From Hinthialibacter sp964556895 (GTDB taxonomy: Bacteria; Hinthialibacterota; Hinthialibacteria; Hinthialibacterales; Hinthialibacteraceae), in the NCBI GenBank assembly GCA_964556895.1, contig CAZKYC010000007.1, positions 1 through 64,000 on the forward strand: a DNA stretch of 64,000 bases, in the 5' to 3' direction. The notes under the pieces were generated by a model. It was not told where the DNA came from. It saw only the letters and a program-made list of their open reading frames with translations, and did not search any database. The translations under genes were made by a program, and so were the position numbers. Positions 41,378 to 50,208 of the stretch are shown here, one piece after another (positions within the stretch are counted from its first letter, which is position 1; the number at the start of each line of letters is the position of its first letter).

Positions 41378-42565
41378 ATGCGCATTCTTCTGTTAAACCA
41401 TAATTTGATCTGGCGGGGAACCTTTTTTCGTTGTTTGGGGTTCGCCCGTGAGTTGGCGCGTCAGGGCCACCAGGTTGATCTGTGGACGTCCTCGCGCGAG
41501 CGAAACTGGCTAGGACGCGTCGAAACGATTGACGGCGTACGCGTCTGGCAAACCCCGCGTTGGGGCCGCGTCGGCGCCCACGACGGCGGTTACGCCTTCA
41601 TTGATAATCTGGCGCGGATAGGTGCGGTTTTGGTTGACCGCTGGGATGTCATTCACGCCTTTGACCATCGCCCCAATGTGTTTTTGCCATGGTTGCTGAA
41701 GCGCTGTCTCGCAGTGGGTTCAAAAAAGCGCCCCTTGTTTGTCAGCGATTGGTGTGACTGGTGGACGGCGGGCGGCATCACTACCGCGCGGCGCCCTTTC
41801 GCCTGGATCGACAAAATCGAACAGCAGATCGAAGAAGGCGGCAAGCGCATGTCAGACGGCGTAACAGTGATTAGCTCGGTATTGCATGAACGCGCCCGCT
41901 CGGTTGGCGTTGATGAAACCAAACTCCTCACCTTGCCCGCGGGTGTGACCAACGGCGCGTTTGCTGAGTTGAGCGTTCAAGAAGCGCGCATGAAACTGCA
42001 GTTTCCAACAGACCGGCCGGTTCTTGGCTTTATCGGCTACTCACTTTGGGATATCAAACTGCTCGCTGACATTTTTAGCGCAGTCAAACAACAACGACAA
42101 GACGTTGTCTTGCTTGCCATCGGCGGCGGGGTGGAAGACCAGGCGCTTGAGCCATTGCGCGAGCAATTTGTTATTGGCGACGAGGTCCTCCTGCCAGGCG
42201 TCGTCCCCTTTGAGGCCGTCCCCATGTATCTCGCAACGTGTGATGTGTTTCTACTGCCGCTTGAAGACACCATCGCCAACCGGGCGCGCGTGCCCAATAA
42301 GTTGGCGGACTATTTCGCCAGCGGGCGGCCTGTGGTCGCCTCAAATGTCGGAGAAACCGCAGTGCTAGTCCAACAACATCAGGCAGGGCTGTTGGCTGGT
42401 GATGTTAGTGAGTTTAGCGCCATGTGTCTTGAATTGCTGATCGACCCAAAGAAAGCCGAAACGTTGTCAAAAAACGGGCGTATGGTTGCGCAGGGTGAAT
42501 GGACATACAAAACGCTGACTCTGCGCCTTTCAGATTTTTACACAGAACAAAGCCGTCACGTCTAG
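41378..42565 (+). CDS. GT4-family glycosyltransferase
   Basis: 395 aa GT-B fold. The N-terminus reads MRILLLNHNLIWRGTF, with an acceptor loop and DVIHAFDHRPNVFLPW. The C-terminal half has LGFIGYSLWDIKLL, VLLAIGGGVEDQAL, VLLPGVVPFEAVPMYLATCD and a shortened E-x7-like region (LPLEDTIANRARVPNKLADY), closest to phosphatidylinositol-mannosyltransferase-type members. The ATG at 41378 is chosen over one at 41327 because the conserved strand begins immediately. It stands alone, divergent from the methyltransferase. Confidence 0.87.
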   Translation: MRILLLNHNLIWRGTFFRCLGFARELARQGHQVDLWTSSRERNWLGRVETIDGVRVWQTPRWGRVGAHDGGYAFIDNLARIGAVLVDRWDVIHAFDHRPNVFLPWLLKRCLAVGSKKRPLFVSDWCDWWTAGGITTARRPFAWIDKIEQQIEEGGKRMSDGVTVISSVLHERARSVGVDETKLLTLPAGVTNGAFAELSVQEARMKLQFPTDRPVLGFIGYSLWDIKLLADIFSAVKQQRQDVVLLAIGGGVEDQALEPLREQFVIGDEVLLPGVVPFEAVPMYLATCDVFLLPLEDTIANRARVPNKLADYFASGRPVVASNVGETAVLVQQHQAGLLAGDVSEFSAMCLELLIDPKKAETLSKNGRMVAQGEWTYKTLTLRLSDFYTEQSRHV

Positions 42566-42677
42566 GGAAGACTTAAATTTTTGAATAAACCACTCTAAAC
42601 TACACACTTGTTTATTGATATGGTATTCGAGGGCAATCATTTCAATTCGTTGAGTATTGAAAGCACGGGAGACCGTC

Positions 42678-43745
42678 ATGCCTAAAAAGAAAACGCTGTG
42701 GAAACGTGACTTGCCCTGTTTGGTCTGTGAAACGGAGATGATTAATTATCAGTTCATGACCAAAAGCCAAGCGGTCGTATTGGACGAATGGATGAGGCCC
42801 CACACCGAACCCATTGGCGGGTATGAACGTTTTCCTGACGAACTCAAAACCTCAATCTGCCCTGGGTGTTTGGCTGCGTCAAATGAATACAGCTACGGCG
42901 TTGACGACTACAGCCGCTTCTTTAAAAGCCCCACCAAAAATAACCAGATGAAAGAGTATTTTGAAAACTGCACAGACGACCGCGCCAAGTTATTAGCGGC
43001 GGAGTTTGGCCGGTTTGAAAAAGAATGCTCGATCCTAGACGAAAAACGCAACCGCCCCAAAAACACGCGCACCAAAGCCACCATCGAAAAAATCTGGCAG
43101 GCGCGCGAACAAATCGGCGTACCGTTCTTTCAAAAAATTTTTGAAGAACCCCGCGACCTCGCTGACGTAGTGGTGTTGTTCACCATGGACCGCTTCTTTC
43201 AAATGGTCAGAATCTGTTTTAACAACGATATCGAACCCGACGACTGGTCGTATGAAACTATGAAGGCGGCGATTGAAGCCAAATTTGATGAAGAGTCGCT
43301 TTCAATGAAATCCGCCGAGCCGCGCTTTTTCTTCATCGCCATGAACCACCTGGAATCGATCTATTATCTTGAAAAGTTAAACACCGAAGTCTATAACGAC
43401 GACGAACAACATTTTCAAGACCTGCTCGATTATCATTGGAAACACGCCCACAAATATTTCCAGTATTGCAAAGACAACGACGACATCGGCGCGATTCCTC
43501 TCGAAACCAAAGACGGCGGCCTTAACCTGTTGCTAGCCAAACTTCACTACAAATTCGGCAAAAAAGACGAAGGCGAAAAATGCCTGCGCTTCGCCAAAAA
43601 TTACGCCGACAACCGCATGAAACGCATTTCAAGCACCAATCAACAAAACTTCGTCAACGACGCCGACACCATGTTTAAGGACTATATCAAGACCGAAGAG
43701 GTTGAAGGCGAAGAAGGTGAAGGAGAAGAAGAAACCAGGGAATGA
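42678..43745 (+). CDS. DUF2225-like zinc-motif protein
   Basis: 355 aa, no signal peptide. Two CxxC pairs at the N-terminus (PCLVCETEM near 14, ICPGCLAASNEY near 60) suggest a zinc ribbon; a helical region of TPR-like character follows (LLLAKLHYKFGKKDEGEKCL) and the tail is very acidic (EVEGEEGEGEEE). This agrees with DUF2225 proteins, whose function is unknown. The ATG at 42678 has GGGAG at 6-7 nt; an in-frame TTG lies at 42657. It overlaps the next gene by 4 nt. Confidence 0.72.
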   Translation: MPKKKTLWKRDLPCLVCETEMINYQFMTKSQAVVLDEWMRPHTEPIGGYERFPDELKTSICPGCLAASNEYSYGVDDYSRFFKSPTKNNQMKEYFENCTDDRAKLLAAEFGRFEKECSILDEKRNRPKNTRTKATIEKIWQAREQIGVPFFQKIFEEPRDLADVVVLFTMDRFFQMVRICFNNDIEPDDWSYETMKAAIEAKFDEESLSMKSAEPRFFFIAMNHLESIYYLEKLNTEVYNDDEQHFQDLLDYHWKHAHKYFQYCKDNDDIGAIPLETKDGGLNLLLAKLHYKFGKKDEGEKCLRFAKNYADNRMKRISSTNQQNFVNDADTMFKDYIKTEEVEGEEGEGEEETRE

Positions 43746-45331
43746 ATTTTTTTTCGATATCTCTACGCCCCCGGCCCTTGTCGTTCTCACTGTTGGGGAT
43801 TGCGCTCTTAATCGTATGCGCCGGCTGCGGCGCGCCGCCCACCGCTGTTGACCCAAACACCCTGGTGTTCGCCCACGGAAGCGACGCCGTCAATCTCGAC
43901 CCTGGCTCGATGGAAGACGGCTATTCAGCCAACATCGCCGCCCAAATGTTTGAGGGGCTGGTCAAATTTAAAAACGGCTCGCTGGAGGTCGAACCCGCTC
44001 TCGCCGAACGCTGGGAGACTTCTGAAGACGGCCGCGTTTGGACGTTCTACCTGCGCCCTGGGGTGACGTTTCACGACGGGACGCCGCTCACTTCAGACGC
44101 GGTGGTGATGTCGCTGATGCGCCTGATTGATGTAAACCACCCCTACCACTTGGCGGGGCGCATGCCCTACGCGGATATGGCGCTGCGCGGCATCGTCAAA
44201 GACGTGGTCGCCAAGGGCGAGAGGGTGGTCGATGTTGTTTTGTATGAACCTTACGCGCCGCTACTCAAAAACCTGGGGATGTTCTGTTGTTTCATCAGCA
44301 GCCCGACGGCGCTGAAACAATACGGCGAAGCATACGCCTCAAACCCGGTCGGCGCCGGCCCCTTTCAGTTCGTCGAGTGGAAACGCGACGTGGAAGTCGT
44401 GATGAAACGCAATGAAACCTATTGGGGAGAACCGGCCAAGACCGAACGGGTCGTGTATAAGGTGCTGCGCGACCCCGAAGTTCGCCTGTTTAGCGTCGCG
44501 CGCGGCGAGTCGCAAATCATGGTGGGCATCAACCCCCAGATCGCCGCCGAGGTCGAAGCCAACCCCAACTTGACCCTCATGCAACAACCTGGCGTCAATA
44601 TCAGTTTTGCCTACATGAATACCCAAACCGGCCCGTTGAAAGACAAGCGGGTGCGCCAGGCGATCAATTACGCCGTTAACAAAAAGGCGATATGCGAACA
44701 CCTGTTTGAAGGCTACGCCGAACCCATGCGCGGTATCTTCCCGCCCAGCGTGTTGGGCCACGACCCCAACAGCCGGGCGTATGAGCACGACCCTGACAAA
44801 GCCAAGGTGTTGCTCGCCGAAGCGGGGTACGCAGACGGCTTTGACATTGAGATTATGACCTACTCTGTCCCGCGGCCCTACAACCCGATCGGCTCGCGGC
44901 TGGCTGAAGTCGTGCAGAATGATCTAAACCAGGTTGGCATTCGCGCTAAGATTTCACAAGTCGAATGGGGCACGCTCTTGCAGCGTTCGCTCAACCATGA
45001 CTTTGAGATTTGCATGTTAGGCTGGTCGACAGACAATGGCGACCCTGACAACTTTGCGTATGCGCTGCTGGCGAACCCCGAAAACCGCGCCCAATTTAAG
45101 AATGATAAATTTAACCGGCTGGTTCGACTGGGCCAGCAGACCTACGATGAAAACGAACGGCTTTCGATATACCGCCAGGCCCAAGAGATCGCCTTAGATG
45201 AAGCCCCGTGGCTGTTTCTCAACACCACCAAAGACTTCGCCGCGCTGCGCCCGAACGTTAAAGGCTTCAGGCTTCATCCCATGGCGCTTCATTATCTCTG
45301 GCCTGTATCGCTTGAAGACGAAGGAACCTGA
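43742..45331 (+). CDS. Peptide/oligopeptide-type ABC solute-binding lipoprotein
   Basis: 529 aa SBP family 5 protein (DppA/OppA type). The lipobox VCAGCG (Cys near 29) anchors it. Typical segments follow: MFEGLVKFKNGSLEVEPALAE, GVTFHDGTPLTSDAVV, NPVGAGPFQF, VRQAINYAVNKKAICEHLF and GWSTDNGDPDNFAYALL. It should bind a peptide or similar oligomeric ligand for an ABC importer. No permease or ATPase gene is adjacent, so it is an orphan in this window. It is coupled to the DUF2225-like gene by a 4 nt overlap. Confidence 0.92.
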   Translation: MNFFSISLRPRPLSFSLLGIALLIVCAGCGAPPTAVDPNTLVFAHGSDAVNLDPGSMEDGYSANIAAQMFEGLVKFKNGSLEVEPALAERWETSEDGRVWTFYLRPGVTFHDGTPLTSDAVVMSLMRLIDVNHPYHLAGRMPYADMALRGIVKDVVAKGERVVDVVLYEPYAPLLKNLGMFCCFISSPTALKQYGEAYASNPVGAGPFQFVEWKRDVEVVMKRNETYWGEPAKTERVVYKVLRDPEVRLFSVARGESQIMVGINPQIAAEVEANPNLTLMQQPGVNISFAYMNTQTGPLKDKRVRQAINYAVNKKAICEHLFEGYAEPMRGIFPPSVLGHDPNSRAYEHDPDKAKVLLAEAGYADGFDIEIMTYSVPRPYNPIGSRLAEVVQNDLNQVGIRAKISQVEWGTLLQRSLNHDFEICMLGWSTDNGDPDNFAYALLANPENRAQFKNDKFNRLVRLGQQTYDENERLSIYRQAQEIALDEAPWLFLNTTKDFAALRPNVKGFRLHPMALHYLWPVSLEDEGT

Positions 45332-45332
45332 A

Positions 45333-45899
45333 ATGAGCTCTCAAACCCGCCATGAAACCATCTTGCGCCGCGAAGACGCCGCGCTGTTGGTCGTCGACTA
45401 TCAACAACGCATCGTTGACGTGATGAAAAATAAACCGCAAGTCACCGATGAAATCGAGCGGCTCATCTCTGCTATGCAAATTCTTGATGTGCCAGTCGTA
45501 GTGACTGAACAATACCCCAAGGGCCTGGGACCGACGCTGGAGAGCATTTCGGAAAAAGTTGACGCGAGTTTCATCGCCCAAAAGATGACGTTTAGTTGTT
45601 GCGGCGAAGAGGCTTTTTGGTCTCAGCTCCAAGCCGCAGGGCGCAATCAGATTGTCGTAACCGGAATCGAAACTCATGTCTGCGTCTTACAGACCGTATT
45701 AGACCTAATCGCCAACGGCTATCAGGTCCACCTGCCGTTCGGCGCCACCTGCTCGCGCGAAGACGCCAACCGCGACAACGCCATTGAGCGCATGCGCGGG
45801 GCCGGGGCGGTCATTACCAATGTTGAATCGGTGATTTTTGAACTACTGGTCGAAGCGGGGACTGACGATTTCAAAGCCGTGAGGAAGTTGATCGTGTAA
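45333..45899 (+). CDS. Isochorismatase-family cysteine hydrolase
   Basis: 188 aa. It has the family triad pattern: Asp22 in ALLVVDYQQR, a Lys in the IAQKMTFSCCGE region and Cys117 in GIETHVCVLQTVLDL, followed by GATCSREDANRDNAIERM. This matches YcaC-type hydrolases, which cleave amides or related bonds. AAGGA lies 7 nt before the ATG at 45333, which follows the solute-binding gene stop by 1 nt, so the genes are co-transcribed. The substrate is unknown. An intrinsic terminator follows. Confidence 0.9.
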   Translation: MSSQTRHETILRREDAALLVVDYQQRIVDVMKNKPQVTDEIERLISAMQILDVPVVVTEQYPKGLGPTLESISEKVDASFIAQKMTFSCCGEEAFWSQLQAAGRNQIVVTGIETHVCVLQTVLDLIANGYQVHLPFGATCSREDANRDNAIERMRGAGAVITNVESVIFELLVEAGTDDFKAVRKLIV

Positions 45900-45927
45900 C
45901 CTCAAAGTCGCATCTCGACAAACAAAA

Positions 45928-45960
45928 AACCAACGGTTTTACCACCGTTGGTTTTTGTTT
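45928..45960. terminator. Bidirectional Rho-independent terminator
   Basis: Stem AACCAACGGT (45928-45937) with ACCGTTGGTT (45944-45953), loop of 6, T-rich on the plus side (45954-45960) and A-rich before it. It serves the convergent isochorismatase and DUF1501 genes. Confidence 0.92.
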
Positions 45961-45976
45961 GTCTATCGTCTCTTGC

Positions 45977-47410
45977 TTACGCTAACATGCCTTCGATCAC
46001 CTTGCCTTTGCCGTCTTTGGTGACATAGAAGGGGCGGTCTTCGGTGATGTAGAACGTGTCCGCCGGAATGCCCATCGCCCGGTAAATAGTGGCATACACA
46101 TCAATCAGATACTCAGGGTTCTCGACGGGCGTCATGGGGTGTTCGTCAGCGGTCGCGCCATGAACATGGCCCTGTTTGAATCCACCCCCGAAGAACAACA
46201 TACAGTTGGCTGAGCTGAAGTGGCCGTGGTGGCCGTAGAGGCGTTCGTCTTCGATGACCAGCGATTCGCCGGTCTGGCTTTCGTCAAAGCCAAACGCTTC
46301 CTGCCCGGCTGAGGGCTTGTCGGCGATGGTGCGGCCAAATTCAGTCATCACCACCACCAGCGTACGTTCCAGTAGGCCGCGTTCATCCAAGTCGCGAACG
46401 AGTTGGGCGATGGGTCGGTCGATTTGCGATTTCATGTCCGCCATACGGGTATGGCCATTTTCGTGGGTGTCGAAGCCTTTGAAGGGCGCGTATTGATATT
46501 CGACTTCGACAAAGCGCGCTCCCGTCTCGACCAGGCGGCGGGCCAAGAGACAGCCCATGCCAAAGCGGTGGTCGACCTCGTATTGATCAATGACTTTCTG
46601 GGGTTCTTCGCTGAGGTCGAATGTGCGCTTAACGGGCGAGTCCATCATGGCGCGGGCGTCTTCCATGACCTGCATGTATTCTTTGGTTTTGTTGGCCTCA
46701 CGCAATTGTTCAGTCGAGTTTCCGGTGATGAGTTCGAGGTATTTCTGGCGGTTGTCGAGGCGGTCGGGGGTCATGCCAGCGACCGCGTTCAGGGTGGGGA
46801 TACCTTCTTCGGGGTTGGGCACCATAAAGGGCGCGTATTTCACCCCCAAAAAGCCGGGGCCTTGGTATTGGCTGATGAAGAGCATCTCCTGGTCGGCGGT
46901 GGTGACGTCGCGCCCGATGTCAATGTAAGCCGGAACCAGCGGATCGCGCCGCCCCAGCGTCTTGGCGACCATTGAACCCATCGACGGCACCTGGACGCCC
47001 GCCGGGAACTCATAACTGGTCATCATGAAGTGTTGGGCGCGCAGGTGAATGGCGCCAAATTTGGTGTCTGAGGTTAGCGTTCTCAGAATGGTCCCTTTGT
47101 CCATCACCGAAGCGATGTTTTCCAACCCCTGGCTGAGGTGGACGCCGTCCGCCGCGGTCGGAATCGACGGGAAGGTCGAATAGAGGTCGCTGCCTTTCAT
47201 GCCTGCTTTGAACGGCGTGTGGCGTTTGGGATCGAAGGTGTCCCACTGGTCGACGCCGCCGGGCAGCCATATCAATATCATCGAGTCGGCCAAGGGCTTG
47301 ATTGTATTTTCAGCCATCGCCGAGGCGTACTTGCTGGTGGCGAGAAATGATGTCGCCGCCAAGGACGACAGTTTGATAAATTGTCTGCGTGATGAGTTTA
47401 CGCGGGCCAT
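45977..47410 (-). CDS. DUF1501 (sulfatase-like) exported protein
   Basis: 477 aa. The Tat-type leader has SSRRQFIKLSSLAATSF, so it is exported folded. DUF1501 features include MILIWLPGGVDQWDTFDPK, VPSMGSMVAKTLG, VVVMTEFGRT, the metal-binding-like GFDTHENGHTR and LYGHHGHFSSANCM. Such proteins are paired with DUF1549/DUF1553 proteins in planctomycete-type genomes, as here with the gene at 47578. The biochemical function is undescribed. A type A repeat separates the two genes. Confidence 0.93.
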   Translation of the reverse strand: MARVNSSRRQFIKLSSLAATSFLATSKYASAMAENTIKPLADSMILIWLPGGVDQWDTFDPKRHTPFKAGMKGSDLYSTFPSIPTAADGVHLSQGLENIASVMDKGTILRTLTSDTKFGAIHLRAQHFMMTSYEFPAGVQVPSMGSMVAKTLGRRDPLVPAYIDIGRDVTTADQEMLFISQYQGPGFLGVKYAPFMVPNPEEGIPTLNAVAGMTPDRLDNRQKYLELITGNSTEQLREANKTKEYMQVMEDARAMMDSPVKRTFDLSEEPQKVIDQYEVDHRFGMGCLLARRLVETGARFVEVEYQYAPFKGFDTHENGHTRMADMKSQIDRPIAQLVRDLDERGLLERTLVVVMTEFGRTIADKPSAGQEAFGFDESQTGESLVIEDERLYGHHGHFSSANCMLFFGGGFKQGHVHGATADEHPMTPVENPEYLIDVYATIYRAMGIPADTFYITEDRPFYVTKDGKGKVIEGMLA

Positions 47411-47446
47411 GTTCGGGTCTCCTTCAATGGCTTTGGGTATTTAGGA

Positions 47447-47524
47447 AGGCATGGGTGCAACTCTGTTCGCTTCGGCGCCGCTCTGCTTTTTTGCACAGGC
47501 GCTCCCAGAGTTGCAGCCAAGCCT
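47447..47524 (-). repeat. Type A terminal-inverted-repeat element, copy 2 (inverted)
   Basis: 78 bp. The left arm AGGCATGGGTGCAACTCTG is the near-complement of the right arm ending in CAAGCCT, with the internal GCGCCTGTGCA-type core in reverse orientation. It lies between the DUF1549 and DUF1501 genes. Confidence 0.9.
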
Positions 47525-47577
47525 ATTTTGGCGTATCGAATTACCTGTCCTGCAAGCGGCCTATTAAAAAATGCCTC

Positions 47578-49287
47578 TTAGTTGATGTAATGAAACTGGG
47601 GCGACGACGCCAGCGCCCATACCAGATCGCCCCATTCATCAGCGCCGGGCTGGCCGCCTAAGTGGGCCATCAGCGCGTCGCGTTCGTTGTCATTGGGTTC
47701 GCGGCTCAAGACGCGAAGATACGCCAGCCTGAGCGCTTCTTCACGGTCTTTGGTTTTCGCCAGGCGCCCCGGCAACGGCGAACCGTAAATCATCTCGTGA
47801 AACTCAGGGCTGTTCATCAGCTGCAGCGACTGAATCACCGCCACGTCTTCAGACCGGGTAGTGATCACTTCGTTGCGGGTTTCGGGCTTGCCCAGCGAGC
47901 GGGTCAACGGGGTCGAGTTTTCATCAAAGGTGGTTCGCTGTCGTTTCAGACCAACCGCCGCCGCGATCGAATCAAGAACCTGTTCGCAGGTGAGGCGGCG
48001 TTGAGCGGGCGAGCGGAAATAGCGCGGCGCGTCTTCGCCCTCGCGCCAGACATCGGCGTAGTCTTCGTTGAACTCGAGTTGATATGTTCGCGAGTTCATA
48101 ATCAGCCTGATCATGTGTTTGACGTCATAGCCGCTGGCGGCGAATTCATACGACAACCAGGCGAGCAGCTTGGAGTGAGACGCGGGCGTGTCTTCGCGAA
48201 AATCGTCGACCGGCTCGACCAGGCCTAAGCCCGTTGAGCGTTTCCATAGACGGTTGATAAACGAAGCGGCGAACCGTGGGTTGGCCGGGTCAACAATCAG
48301 GTTCGACACAGCGGCTAATCGCTTGTCGAGCGAATCAAGTTTGTTCGGGTCAACGGCGCCGTTGTCAAACATGAACATGGGTTTGATGAACTCCCCGTGT
48401 TTGACTTCACAGCGAATGACTTCCAGGTCTTCTTTGTTGAAGAAACTGGCGAAGCCCAAAAAGCGCTTCTGGCTCCATTCATAATTGAGAAAATGGTCAT
48501 GACAGCTGGCGCATTTCATGCGCGTGCCCAAAAACACCTGGCCGATGTTGGCGGCGGTCTGGGTCGACTCGAGATGGTCTTTTGATTTGACATACCCGCC
48601 GTAGTGGCCGATCACGTTGGGGTCAAGCAATTGGGTGACAAACACGTCATAGGGCTTGTTTTGTCTGAAACTCTCGATAATGAATGGCCGAAAATTGGCG
48701 CGAGTGCCGACCCCGCCCTGGTGTTTGCCATTGCTGCAGAGCGCGTCTTCCCAAAATTGCGACCAATGAGCGGCGTAGTCTTCGTCGCGGGTAAGCAATT
48801 GGTCGATGAGTTTCGCCCGTTTATTCGGATCGTCTTCTTTTAGAAATTTGGTCACTTCATCGGGCTTGGGGATATACCCGACAATGTCGAGAAACGCGCG
48901 GCGCAGGAAGACCTCGTCGCTGCACGGTTTTGGATCGCTGTTTTGGGGCCAGCGATTGACAATGAACGAGTCGATGGCGTTGAACGTTTTGCCTTCAACG
49001 GTGGGCGGTTGGGGAGGCTCAGCCAGGCCGGCGACGCGCTCTTTACGTTTCTGTTCTTGTAAGGTTATTAGGGCTTTCTCGGCGGCCGCTTCAGCGTTTT
49101 TCGCCGCTTCACGGGCGGCTTTGAGCGCCTCCTGGGTAGCCTTGTGGGCTTTTTCGGCCTGCTCTAAAACGTTGGCGGCGGCTTTGGCCGACTCGGCCGC
49201 ATTGTTGTAGTTGGTCTGCTCATCCGCAATGATGATAGAACTAAAACCAAATACGATAACGGCAAATACAATCAGAAATCGTTTCAC
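47578..49287 (-). CDS. DUF1549-type exported protein with CxxCH motif
   Basis: 569 aa. The signal peptide (MKRFLIVFAVIVFGFSS) follows GTG at 49287, chosen over ATG 49305 because GGGGAG lies just upstream. Next is an unusual Ala/Glu/Lys-rich coiled coil (about 25-85), then the DUF1549 domain (RRAFLDIVGYIPKPDEV, LGTRMKCASCHDHFLNYEW with a CxxCH heme- or metal-like site), then a DUF1553-like part (LARRL-like SRTYQLEFNED, RRLTCEQVLDSIAAAVGLKR). It forms a pair with the DUF1501 gene downstream. Function is undescribed; outer-surface polymer degradation is often suspected. Confidence 0.88.
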   Translation of the reverse strand: MKRFLIVFAVIVFGFSSIIIADEQTNYNNAAESAKAAANVLEQAEKAHKATQEALKAAREAAKNAEAAAEKALITLQEQKRKERVAGLAEPPQPPTVEGKTFNAIDSFIVNRWPQNSDPKPCSDEVFLRRAFLDIVGYIPKPDEVTKFLKEDDPNKRAKLIDQLLTRDEDYAAHWSQFWEDALCSNGKHQGGVGTRANFRPFIIESFRQNKPYDVFVTQLLDPNVIGHYGGYVKSKDHLESTQTAANIGQVFLGTRMKCASCHDHFLNYEWSQKRFLGFASFFNKEDLEVIRCEVKHGEFIKPMFMFDNGAVDPNKLDSLDKRLAAVSNLIVDPANPRFAASFINRLWKRSTGLGLVEPVDDFREDTPASHSKLLAWLSYEFAASGYDVKHMIRLIMNSRTYQLEFNEDYADVWREGEDAPRYFRSPAQRRLTCEQVLDSIAAAVGLKRQRTTFDENSTPLTRSLGKPETRNEVITTRSEDVAVIQSLQLMNSPEFHEMIYGSPLPGRLAKTKDREEALRLAYLRVLSREPNDNERDALMAHLGGQPGADEWGDLVWALASSPQFHYIN

Positions 49288-49470
49288 AATTGACTCCCCA
49301 TACACAAAAGACGAGATGAATTTCAGGCGCGTAGATGAAACTTCTGGCGTGATGTTTGGCGTACGACAGCATCAGTTATTGAATTTAATCTATTAAACTA
49401 ATTAAATTCATCAAAAAAGTCAAGTTTAAGTCTGGGGGATATTGTTGTTAGAAATTGGGGATGAATAGGC

Positions 49471-49505
49471 AAAAAAAGACGGTATGAGGGTCGAATCTCA
49501 TACCG
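49471..49505 (-). terminator. Rho-independent terminator, minus strand
   Basis: Stem CGGTATGAG (49480-49488) with CTCATACCG (49497-49505), loop of 8, and on the minus strand a CTTTTTTT tract. It lies 219 nt after the small coiled-coil gene stop at 49724 and probably ends its transcript before the DUF1549 gene. Confidence 0.85.
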
Positions 49506-49528
49506 CAACAAAAACGGGGGTGAGGGTC

Positions 49529-49550
49529 GGCGGCCTTGCCGCCTTTTATT
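49529..49550 (+). terminator. Candidate plus-strand terminator hairpin
   Basis: GGCGGC-CTT-GCCGCC (49529-49543) followed by TTTTATT. No plus-strand gene ends here, so this may terminate a small RNA or be fortuitous. The rest of 49288-49723 contains an AT-rich stretch (49375-49435), the minus-strand terminator and a type A repeat. Confidence 0.4.
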
Positions 49551-49630
49551 TGGTACTTATTTTTTTCTTTATCCAGTCATGTTCGAACCTATCGCTGAGC
49601 GCTGATACTCATCCAACAACTGTTCGTGTG

Positions 49631-49716
49631 ACCGGGTTGGGGATGTCTCAGTGAGCGCCTGTGCAAACAGGCGCTCAAAGCCTGCACCGAAGCGAACAGA
49701 GACGAACCCAATCCGA
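49631..49716 (+). repeat. Type A terminal-inverted-repeat element, copy 3 (diverged)
   Basis: The core AGCGCCTGTGCAAACA and ACCGAAGCGAACAGAG match the family, but the arms have changed together: left ACCGGGTTGGG and right CCCAATCCG still complement each other. Paired change of both arms suggests selection on pairing. Confidence 0.75.
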
Positions 49717-49723
49717 TCGTCAA

Positions 49724-50026
49724 TTAGTTCGCTGCCGCCTGTTGAATCTGGTATTCGGCGCGCAGTTTATCAAGCATGGCTTGTACTTCTTCGAGGCGCT
49801 TTTGATAGCGTGGAATCTCTTCGGCGATGATGTCCATCATGGCGTAATCGCGCTTGCGGATATTTTGAAGCCTGACATCGTCTAACACCAAAATCATTGC
49901 TTCATAAAACTCGGCCTGGTCGACCAGTTTGCGCTCCATGACCGAAAAGCGCTCGCCCTGGGTCTTTAGACGGTCTTTATAGTGGACGCCGGCCGTCTTC
50001 GCCGGCATGTTAATGACTTGAGCCAT
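49724..50026 (-). CDS. Small predicted coiled-coil protein, unknown function
   Basis: 100 aa, charged and mainly helical, with heptad-like runs in the second half (EIPRYQKRLEEVQAMLDKLR). No signal peptide or membrane segment. AGGAGG at ideal spacing before the ATG and a terminator downstream support expression. Family not recognised; the shape suggests a structural or adaptor protein. Confidence 0.6.
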   Translation of the reverse strand: MAQVINMPAKTAGVHYKDRLKTQGERFSVMERKLVDQAEFYEAMILVLDDVRLQNIRKRDYAMMDIIAEEIPRYQKRLEEVQAMLDKLRAEYQIQQAAAN

Positions 50027-50208
50027 GATCGCCTCCTGAATCCCTCATTTCTCACTCAATAAGCGCAACGCTTGTACCAAATCGGTGAGATGTGGTCTAT
50101 TAGGCTTAAAAAACAAGACTTATATATTTTACGGATCTCGTTATTTGGGTAAGTTTTGAGAAGATTCTGCTTGAATAAGAGAAAAAATTACCGGGTTTTT
50201 GGATCGAA

